Below are positions 1-5,449 of a stretch of 7,226 bases of DNA, one piece after another (the first letter of the stretch is position 1; every line of letters starts with the position of its first letter). Both the position numbers and the translations under genes were made by a program. Under the pieces are notes generated by a model, which made no database searches, was not told the DNA's origin, and saw only the letters and a list, made by a program, of their open reading frames with translations. This DNA is from Spirochaetia bacterium (GTDB lineage: Bacteria > Spirochaetota > Spirochaetia > Treponematales > Rectinemataceae): assembly GCA_021286925.1 (NCBI GenBank), contig JAJTBL010000092.1:1-7226 (forward strand), read 5' to 3'.

Positions 1-614
1 TTGCAGATACTCTTGATGACATCGCATTCTCGGTCAATCATGTTTTGCGCCAACATGGATTGCCCGTCTATCCTGCAAGCAAATACCGGATGATGGTAGG
101 CGATGGCTTTGCACGGCTGATGGAGCGGGCTCTGCCCGCCCAAGCCTCGCAAGATCAAGCATTTTTCAAGCGTATCAAAGAAGAAGCATCACAGTGCTAC
201 CAGGATAATGTGCTGCGGTCAACAAAAGTCTTCCCCGGGATTAATACAGTTCTGCAGGAGTTTACTCAGAAAGCTATGCCGTGCGCAGTTCTGACCAACA
301 AGCCTGACCATCTTGCCAAATTGCTGGTTGCAGAGCTTTTCCCGGATTTCAAGTTTTTCGCGGTAGCCGGTGATCTGCCCGGCAAGCCACGGAAACCCGA
401 CCCATCACGGGCGCTGGAAATAGCTGAAAATTCAGGAATTCCGCCCTCTGATTGGGCCATGGTTGGGGATTCGGGTGTTGACATGGAAATGGCATTGCGG
501 GCGGGAATGCTGCCATGCGGCTGTCTCTGGGGGTATCGGTCTGAGTCCGAATTGCGAAAATCCGGGGCCAGATACCTGCTGGGCAAAGCTGAGGATCTGC
601 TTGCCCTTGTTTGA
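1..614 (+). CDS. gph: HAD-family hydrolase, probable phosphoglycolate phosphatase (5'-truncated)
   Basis: The gene enters from the left edge; the frame is open from base 3 and the first visible residues are ADTLDD, which directly follow the nucleophile motif DxDGTL in this family. Motif I itself therefore lies just outside the window. Visible motifs are motif II, LTNKP, with its Thr at 294-296; the motif III lysine in KPDP at 393-404; and the motif IV acidic loop GDSGVD at 465-482, with Asp at 468-470 and 480-482. The C-terminus (GYRSESEL, then a GA-YLL-KAEDL ending) is typical of Gph, which dephosphorylates 2-phosphoglycolate in the cytosol, a by-product of DNA 3'-end repair and oxygenase activity. 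About 203 residues are visible, so the whole protein is probably near the usual 215-230. HAD substrates are hard to assign from sequence, so other small phosphate esters are possible. The TTG at 45 is not a real start because the family fold continues upstream of it. A 69-nt gap with its own promoter candidate separates it from the next gene. Confidence 0.8.
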   Translation, partial: ADTLDDIAFSVNHVLRQHGLPVYPASKYRMMVGDGFARLMERALPAQASQDQAFFKRIKEEASQCYQDNVLRSTKVFPGINTVLQEFTQKAMPCAVLTNKPDHLAKLLVAELFPDFKFFAVAGDLPGKPRKPDPSRALEIAENSGIPPSDWAMVGDSGVDMEMALRAGMLPCGCLWGYRSESELRKSGARYLLGKAEDLLALV

Positions 615-643
615 TTGATGCTTTTCAAAAAGTCATTTATACT
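615..643 (+). promoter_or_regulatory. Candidate sigma70 promoter for the phosphohexomutase run
   Basis: A -35-like TTGATG (615-620, four of six consensus bases) and a -10-like TATACT (638-643, five of six) are separated by exactly 17 nt. Transcription would start near 649-651, about 34 nt before the mutase ATG. This is the best promoter-like pair in the gap after the gph stop. It is a visual consensus match only. Confidence 0.45.
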
Positions 644-659
644 GAGCCCATAAACTCAG
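642..659 (+). repeat. Small inverted repeat in the mutase leader
   Basis: The arms CTGAG (642-646) and CTCAG (655-659) are perfect reverse complements with an 8-nt spacer. The left arm overlaps the last bases of the candidate -10 and the repeat spans the predicted transcription start, so it could be an operator half-site pair or a weak 5'-leader hairpin. Five base pairs is little, so chance is a real alternative. Confidence 0.3.
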
Positions 660-672
660 CATATTTCAGATT

Positions 673-678
673 AAGGAG
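673..678 (+). promoter_or_regulatory. Ribosome-binding site of the phosphohexomutase
   Basis: AAGGAG sits 5 nt before the ATG at 684 and is a near-perfect Shine-Dalgarno match. It fixes the start of the first complete gene and supports efficient translation from the promoter candidate at 615-643. Confidence 0.75.
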
Positions 679-683
679 CTTTT

Positions 684-2435
684 ATGGAAAAGGCCCAATT
701 GCTTGCCCGCGCACAGGAATATTTGCAACAGGAATCCGATCGAGCGTTTGCTCAGGAAGTTGAACATCTCATCGCCGCTGATGATTTCAAAGAACTTGAA
801 GACCGTTTTTACCGCGACCTCGAGTTTGGAACCGGAGGACTTCGCGGCATTATCGGAGGCGGAACCAACCGCATGAACACCCTGGTGGTTACCAAGGCGA
901 CACAAGGTTTGTGCGACTACCTGAAAGAGCAGTTCCCGAAAAAAGCCCTTTCAGCCTGCATCGCCTATGATTCACGCCGCCGCTCTGCGGACTTTGCGCT
1001 CGCCACTGCGCTGGTCTTTGCCGCCAACGGAATCAAGGCATACATGTTCACGGCCCTTCGCCCCACTCCTGAGCTTTCCTTCGCAATCCGCGAGCTTGGC
1101 GCCGATACCGGCGTCGTCGTAACTGCCAGCCACAACCCTCCGCAGTACAATGGCTACAAGGCGTATTGGAACGACGGCTCCCAGGTTGTTCCCCCGCACG
1201 ATGTCGGCATTATCGAAAAAGTAGCGGCTGTAACAACGCCTAAGACAATCGACAAGGAGAGCGCGATACAGCAGGGGCTGCTCGTCTATCTCGATGACAG
1301 CATCGACAACCGCTATGTTGCCATGGTCAAGTCCAAACTGCTTCGCCCTGAGCTCATCAAACAGGAAGCCTCCAAAGTCAAAGTTGTCTATACACCGCTT
1401 CATGGCACCGGCGCTATGCTGTTTGAACGGATTATGGGCGAACTGGGACTTAATGTCCTGACGGTTCCCGAGCAGAGAAATCCTGATGGCGAATTTCCAA
1501 CGGTGTCTTATCCCAACCCTGAAGAGCCGGCTGCTCTGAAATTGGCGATAGGATTGGGCGAAAAAGTCCGCGCCGATGTCGTTATGGCGACAGACCCCGA
1601 CGCAGACCGTCTGGGGATTGCCGTCCCCGATAAAAATGGTGCTTTCCAGCTTATTTCCGGCAACCAGCTGGGGAGTCTGCATCTGGATTATCTTCTGCAT
1701 TCTCTGAAAGAGCTTGGGAGAATGCCGTCAAAGCCAGCCTGTATCAAGAGCATCGTGACTACCGAACTTCAGGAATATATCGCAGCCAAATACCAGGTTG
1801 AATGCAAAGACTGCCTGACCGGCTTCAAATGGATTGCCGATGTCATGCGCCAGCTCGAAAAAGAAGGCAAGACATTCATCTACGGAACCGAAGAAAGCTA
1901 CGGCCATTTGATCGAAACAGAAGTCAGGGACAAGGACGGCATTTCAGCCGCGGCACTGACAGCGGAGATGACCCTTTATTGGAGATCCAAGGGAAAGAGC
2001 CTGCTTGACCGCCTTGATGAGAGCTATCTGGAACACGGGTTCTTCCAGGAAAAGGGCATCAACAAATATTTTGAGGGACCACGCGGGATGACCATCATGG
2101 CAGGCATCATGGAGGCCTATCGCTCAAATCAGCCCATCGCTCTCGGCGGTATTCCTGTTGTTCACATTAGAGACATCAAGACCGGTCTAGCATGGGATGT
2201 CGGCACTGCTGTGACGAGGAAGCTGGATCTTCCTGCGAGCGATGTCATTCAATGGAAACTGCGCGACGGCACCATGGTGACCGTGCGCCCCTCGGGCACC
2301 GAACCAAAGATCAAGTACTACATTCTTTGCCGGACAGAAGCTTCGATCGGGCTCGATGAAGCGAAAAAGCAGTCTGCACTCAAAATTGCTGCGATTGAAG
2401 CAGATATCCGCAAAGTCATAGATTCGGCGAAGTGA
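684..2435 (+). CDS. pgcA: Phosphoglucomutase/phosphomannomutase, long PgcA-type phosphohexomutase
   Basis: This is a complete 583-residue alpha-D-phosphohexomutase, the usual size of bacterial PgcA-type and eukaryotic PGM2-like enzymes and larger than the roughly 450-residue ManB/GlmM forms. All four active-site elements are intact: the phosphoserine loop TASHNPP (147-153, catalytic Ser149), the Mg-binding loop DPDADR (304-309), the sugar-recognition loop GTEESYG (401-407) and the phosphate-binding loop RPSGTEPK (535-542). An N-terminal FGTGGLRG (48-55) matches the family opening. It interconverts glucose-6-phosphate and glucose-1-phosphate, and possibly mannose phosphates, in the cytosol. 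That would link the downstream glucokinase to the UDPGP-family enzyme. The ATG is supported by a strong AAGGAG (673-678) five nt upstream. The exonuclease start follows 6 nt after the stop, so the two are almost certainly co-transcribed. Sugar specificity (glucose, mannose or ribose phosphate) cannot be settled from motifs alone, so the symbol is a best match by architecture. Confidence 0.9.
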   Translation: MEKAQLLARAQEYLQQESDRAFAQEVEHLIAADDFKELEDRFYRDLEFGTGGLRGIIGGGTNRMNTLVVTKATQGLCDYLKEQFPKKALSACIAYDSRRRSADFALATALVFAANGIKAYMFTALRPTPELSFAIRELGADTGVVVTASHNPPQYNGYKAYWNDGSQVVPPHDVGIIEKVAAVTTPKTIDKESAIQQGLLVYLDDSIDNRYVAMVKSKLLRPELIKQEASKVKVVYTPLHGTGAMLFERIMGELGLNVLTVPEQRNPDGEFPTVSYPNPEEPAALKLAIGLGEKVRADVVMATDPDADRLGIAVPDKNGAFQLISGNQLGSLHLDYLLHSLKELGRMPSKPACIKSIVTTELQEYIAAKYQVECKDCLTGFKWIADVMRQLEKEGKTFIYGTEESYGHLIETEVRDKDGISAAALTAEMTLYWRSKGKSLLDRLDESYLEHGFFQEKGINKYFEGPRGMTIMAGIMEAYRSNQPIALGGIPVVHIRDIKTGLAWDVGTAVTRKLDLPASDVIQWKLRDGTMVTVRPSGTEPKIKYYILCRTEASIGLDEAKKQSALKIAAIEADIRKVIDSAK

Positions 2436-2441
2436 TTGGAC

Positions 2442-3191
2442 ATGGGCGATTCCAGTTACGGAGAACCAATCTGGGCGCGGCTGATGAAACAAGGCCCGTC
2501 GGGTTTGGACACGCTTTCACGGCAGGCATGGGTATCTTCAGAACCCATACATCCTGCAACGGAAGGCTGTCCGCTTCCTGAGGATTGGGATCGCCTCTCC
2601 TACGCTGCCTTCGATGTCGAAACCACTGGCCTCTACCCGGAAAAAGACAGAATCCTGGAAGTTGGAATCGTTCTTTTTTCCTTCGATCCGGAAGGCGCAA
2701 TCATCGAAGAACAGAGCTACGATTCCCTGGTCAATCCTGGTGTTCCAGTTCCCGCCTCATCAACGGCCATCCATGGCATTACAGACCTTGATGTTGCATC
2801 AGCGCCTCTCTTTCATGAGATTGCGGCCGATGTCGCCAGCCTGCTTGACGGCAGAGTCTTCGTAGCCCACAACGCTGGATTCGATTTCGGTTTTTTAAAG
2901 CAGGAATTCAATCGAATCAGTACCCAGCCGCAGGAGGCCACCCTGTGGACCGGCGCTGAGCAGACGCCGGCGATTCGCTCGTTTACCCAATCGCTCGCGA
3001 CCATGACATTGGCGGACACCCTTTCCCTGCTCAAGCTTGCCAATCCCGCGCTGCTTTCTTATAATCTCGGAAAAGCCGCTTTCGTGCTCGGTATTGAAAC
3101 CGGAACATCTCATCGCGCTCTGGACGATGCCAGAACCTGCATGAATATTTTTGCCTATGCGGCTAGAAAACTGACAGGAAAATGCCCCTGA
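2442..3191 (+). CDS. DnaQ-like 3'-5' exonuclease (DEDDh family)
   Basis: The protein has 249 residues from the ATG at 2442. The DEDDh nuclease core is clear and complete: Exo I FDVETTG (Asp58, Glu60), an IHGI element near residue 112, Exo II HNAGFDFGFL (Asp148) and Exo III HRALDDA (His224, Asp229). These residues bind two metal ions and remove nucleotides from DNA or RNA 3' ends. The family includes the proofreading subunit of DNA polymerase III (DnaQ), RNase T and many stand-alone exonucleases. About 55 residues precede the nuclease core; this leader has no motif I recognise. I chose ATG 2442 over TTG 2436 because the TTG directly abuts the upstream stop, while a weak GAAGTGA (2429-2435) lies 6 nt before the ATG. 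The role may be the epsilon proofreader or a repair/RNA-processing exonuclease. Its place in a metabolic and cell-wall gene run, not beside replication genes, gives no help. Confidence 0.85.
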   Translation: MGDSSYGEPIWARLMKQGPSGLDTLSRQAWVSSEPIHPATEGCPLPEDWDRLSYAAFDVETTGLYPEKDRILEVGIVLFSFDPEGAIIEEQSYDSLVNPGVPVPASSTAIHGITDLDVASAPLFHEIAADVASLLDGRVFVAHNAGFDFGFLKQEFNRISTQPQEATLWTGAEQTPAIRSFTQSLATMTLADTLSLLKLANPALLSYNLGKAAFVLGIETGTSHRALDDARTCMNIFAYAARKLTGKCP

Positions 3192-4225
3192 TGAAACGTG
3201 CGTATCAACATGGAATCCTGCTGCTTACCATCCTGCCGCTGTCAATGCTGTTGTTCGGCTTTATTTCTTCAAAACAAAAACTGGCTGTCGAAGATGGCTT
3301 AATCCTTTTCAGCGCGGCTTTTGATGCCCGTTCCCTTTCCAGTGAGGATATCGAATCATTTTCATCCAGAGAAGCAAGTCTGTATCTTCAGCCGAGCATT
3401 TTACCCATGTTGTCAGCGCGATCAATCCGGCTGCTGGCAGTTCAGCTGACAGAAAAAGCGCATAAAAGCGGAAAGGCTCCGCGGCAGGCTGTTGCTTCAG
3501 TGCTGCCTGAGCCAGCTGAGATTATCGCCATGCTGGCCCGAACCCGTGACATTGATGATTTTGAGGATTTTACCGCGATGGAAGGCGCGGCTGGCGATTA
3601 TTATACGGCAGTGACCCGTGCCGCTCCAGTCATGAAACCGCTCAGGAAAAGCTATGAAATCATCTTTGAAGCTGCTTATGCTGCAATGAAGGGGCTTGGC
3701 CAGATTCGAAATGCCCAAAAAGATTATACTATGACCGCAGAGTACCGCTCCGGCATTACGTTGCCTGGTGTATCCAGCCGTCCCTTGAAAAGTCAGTATG
3801 ACCTTGCTCACACCTTCGCACTGGATATCTTTCTTCAGGATGTCGAAGTAAATCCGGTCAATGGTTTGCAGAAAGGGCCGATGATCTTCTCGGTCAGTGA
3901 TGGGCTTGTCATAGCGGCTCAGAAAAATTGGCGCGGCGGAGAAACCTTGGAGGAATATAATTCCGGCGGCATTTCTCCGAAGGCCGGCAATGGGGTCATC
4001 GTCTACGACCCCACACAGCGAAAATACTTTTCATATTTCCATTTACACGATGTTCTTGTTGAGCCGGGCGATGCAATCCTGAAAGGCCAGCCTTTGGGTT
4101 TTGGCGGCAATACAGGCACCAATGCAAGAAAAAAAGGCCATGGCGAACATGTTCATGTTGAAATTTTCGATGCCGTGTTGGGAAAAAATCTAAGAAATTC
4201 AGAAATCGCGGCAGCAATTTTTTAA
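3191..4225 (+). CDS. M23/LytM-type metallopeptidase with N-terminal membrane segment
   Basis: The protein has 344 residues from the ATG at 3191. A short basic N-terminus (MKRAYQH) is followed by a hydrophobic stretch at about residues 8-25, so it is a signal peptide or membrane anchor that places the rest outside the cytoplasmic membrane. Residues 30-200 are mostly helical-looking and unrecognised. The C-terminal domain is M23-like: a first metal motif AHTFALD (His207, Asp212), a Y-FHLHD segment holding the likely catalytic His284, a biotinyl-like EPGDAILKGQPLGFGGNTG, and the second metal motif HVHVEIF (His320, His322). Such enzymes cut peptidoglycan cross-links or stem peptides, or act as LytM regulators. 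The H-x4-D spacing differs from the classic H-x3-D, but all expected ligands are present. An in-frame ATG at 3182 would add three residues. The AGGAA at 3176-3180 is 10 nt from ATG 3191 but only 1 nt from 3182, so I prefer 3191, which overlaps the exonuclease stop as TGATG. Confidence 0.75.
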   Translation: MKRAYQHGILLLTILPLSMLLFGFISSKQKLAVEDGLILFSAAFDARSLSSEDIESFSSREASLYLQPSILPMLSARSIRLLAVQLTEKAHKSGKAPRQAVASVLPEPAEIIAMLARTRDIDDFEDFTAMEGAAGDYYTAVTRAAPVMKPLRKSYEIIFEAAYAAMKGLGQIRNAQKDYTMTAEYRSGITLPGVSSRPLKSQYDLAHTFALDIFLQDVEVNPVNGLQKGPMIFSVSDGLVIAAQKNWRGGETLEEYNSGGISPKAGNGVIVYDPTQRKYFSYFHLHDVLVEPGDAILKGQPLGFGGNTGTNARKKGHGEHVHVEIFDAVLGKNLRNSEIAAAIF

Positions 4226-4265
4226 AGATGAGCGATGCCTGGTCCTGCCTCAAACGGGTTTTAAC

Positions 4266-4298
4266 CACAGTGTTTCCAAACTTGTGCTTTTCATTTTT
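4266..4298 (+). terminator. Weak terminator-like hairpin after the M23 gene
   Basis: CACA (4266-4269) and GTTT (4272-4275) can pair with AAAC (4278-4281) and TGTG (4283-4286), with a small asymmetric internal loop. A T-rich run CTTTTCATTTTT (4287-4298) follows. The stem is short, A/T-rich and interrupted, so it would be a poor intrinsic terminator. It is, however, the only such structure in the 99-nt gap that separates the two gene runs. Confidence 0.25.
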
Positions 4299-4316
4299 GC
4301 GTTAAAAAGGTATCAT
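4288..4316 (+). promoter_or_regulatory. Candidate promoter for glucokinase, near-leaderless
   Basis: TTTTCA (4288-4293, four of six bases of the -35 consensus) and TATCAT (4311-4316, five of six of the -10) are 17 nt apart. Transcription would begin near 4322-4325, at or just before the glucokinase ATG, giving a leaderless or almost leaderless mRNA. If the true promoter lies further upstream, GGTGA at 4318-4321 and the preceding base region could instead act as a weak ribosome-binding site. Confidence 0.3.
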
Positions 4317-4328
4317 GGTGAACCATGA
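4313..4328 (+). repeat. Perfect 16-nt palindrome spanning the glucokinase start codon
   Basis: TCATGGT (4313-4319) and ACCATGA (4322-4328) are perfect reverse complements separated by GA. The site overlaps the candidate -10 hexamer, the only SD-like bases (GGTGA) and the start codon at 4325-4327. As DNA it looks like a dimeric repressor operator. As RNA it could fold as a 6-bp stem with a UGAA loop that hides the start codon. Neither role can be shown from this copy alone. Confidence 0.5.
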
Positions 4329-5431
4329 AACCGAATACAGACTCACAGGTTTTCCTTGCAGGCGATATCGGCGGCACCAATACCAACCTCGCACTGGTAC
4401 GCTATCGGCAGGGTGCTTTTACCCTTGAGTATTCTCAGCGATATTCTACCCAGCAGGAAAATTCCCTGCTCGATCCCCTTGCACGATTTTTGGACAGCGC
4501 AAAGCAAGCTGGATTCAGCGCCCCCTTGAGCGCGTGCTGTGTTTCCGGCGCCGGACCGGTTGTCGGCGGCGTCATCCAGCTGACCAATGCGCCATGGGCT
4601 ATCAGACAATCGGAGCTCCAGAATTTCCTGAAAATTCCGACATTCCTTATCAACGATTTTACGGCCGTCTCCTACGCGGTTGTCCTTCTTGATACCCAGG
4701 ACAAGCAGGCGGTGACCATGATGCCGCATCCTGATGGTTCTCAGCCGCAGCCTGGTTCCGGCATGGCTCTGGTTGTCGGCGCAGGGACCGGTCTCGGCAC
4801 TGGTTTCATTCAAAAGAATGAAGACGGAAGCTATAGGGCATTCGCTTCAGAAGGCGGACATTCCGAACTGCCCTGCTATGATGATTTAAGCCGCGCCTTT
4901 CATTCCTGGATGACCGATAAGCTCGGCACGGCTCCAGGCGTAGAACTTGCGGTTTCTGGTCAGGGTATCGACAATATTTTTTCCTTCATCTGTTCCCCTG
5001 CCTTTTCGAAATCCCTGATTGGTGAGCGCTACAGCCTTGCGGACCAGACACTGGATATGGAACTGAGTCAGACGGTGTCCTCCATTCTTGCCAAACCTGA
5101 ATCTGAGCGGCCTGCCCTGATTGCTGGCAACAGGGCTTCCGACTGGCGATGCGCGCTCACCATGGAAGTTTTCGTCAATTTCTACGCCCGGAAAGTGTCG
5201 GGGCTTGCGTCTATTTTCCTTCCCTCGGGCGGCATTTATCTGGCAGGCGGAATTTCATCGAAAAACGAAGCCTTCCTGCTCGAAAATCATCGCTTCATGC
5301 GCATTTTTGAAGAAAATTACGCGCCGCACATCCGAGCATTCCTGAAAGACGCATCGGTTGTGCTGGTTCGGGATTATTCGATTTCCCTTTTGGGAGCCGC
5401 AAACGCAGCGCTCCAGCTTTCAAGAAACTGA
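4325..5431 (+). CDS. glk: Glucokinase, E. coli Glk-type (non-ROK)
   Basis: This 368-residue protein phosphorylates glucose to glucose-6-phosphate with ATP in the cytosol. It follows the E. coli Glk pattern from end to end: phosphate-1 loop GDIGGTNTNLAL (13-24), GPVVGGVIQLTNAPW (77-91), the catalytic INDFTAVS (109-116, Asn110 and general-base Asp111), adenosine-side GAGTGLGTGF (152-161), the sugar-binding SEGGH (175-179, Glu176 and His179) and Glu207 before SGQG, which aligns with E. coli Glu187. A C-terminal GGIYLAGGI (302-310) and LLGAANAA (355-362) complete the fold. It lacks the ROK zinc-cysteine motif. It is about 45 residues longer than E. coli Glk, the extra length lying partly around residues 125-145 and 222-265. 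It starts a new run after a 99-nt gap, and the UDPGP-family gene follows 18 nt downstream. The start is fixed by the family N-terminus; a nearby ATG at 4315 is out of frame. Confidence 0.92.
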   Translation: MKPNTDSQVFLAGDIGGTNTNLALVRYRQGAFTLEYSQRYSTQQENSLLDPLARFLDSAKQAGFSAPLSACCVSGAGPVVGGVIQLTNAPWAIRQSELQNFLKIPTFLINDFTAVSYAVVLLDTQDKQAVTMMPHPDGSQPQPGSGMALVVGAGTGLGTGFIQKNEDGSYRAFASEGGHSELPCYDDLSRAFHSWMTDKLGTAPGVELAVSGQGIDNIFSFICSPAFSKSLIGERYSLADQTLDMELSQTVSSILAKPESERPALIAGNRASDWRCALTMEVFVNFYARKVSGLASIFLPSGGIYLAGGISSKNEAFLLENHRFMRIFEENYAPHIRAFLKDASVVLVRDYSISLLGAANAALQLSRN

Positions 5432-5438
5432 AATTTCC

Positions 5439-5445
5439 AGGGGAG
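5439..5445 (+). promoter_or_regulatory. Ribosome-binding site of the UDPGP-family gene
   Basis: The purine-rich AGGGGAG lies 4 nt before the ATG at 5450. It is the clearest Shine-Dalgarno sequence in the second gene run and contrasts with the weak signal in front of glucokinase. It suggests that the second gene is translated independently and perhaps more efficiently. Confidence 0.7.
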
Positions 5446-5449
5446 AACA

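Noticed and set aside
972..1700. Long open frame on the - strand opposite the phosphohexomutase (about 240 codons)
   Set aside because: It lies wholly inside a gene with intact catalytic motifs, its translation resembles no family I know, and it has no ribosome-binding site I can see. It is a composition shadow of the + strand gene.
3182..3190. Upstream in-frame ATG for the M23 protein, adding residues MPL
   Set aside because: The only SD-like bases (AGGAA, 3176-3180) end 1 nt before it, which is too close, while the spacing to ATG 3191 is normal. It remains a minor alternative.
4255..4266. GGTT-TT-AACC as a terminator stem
   Set aside because: Only four base pairs with a 2-nt loop and no following T run at the right distance.
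4315..4324. ATG at 4315 as the glucokinase start
   Set aside because: It is out of frame with the glucokinase coding sequence and is one arm of the palindrome.
4343..4813. Open frame of about 156 codons on the - strand inside glucokinase
   Set aside because: Fully contained in a gene with complete motifs; its translation is compositionally odd and has no domain signature.
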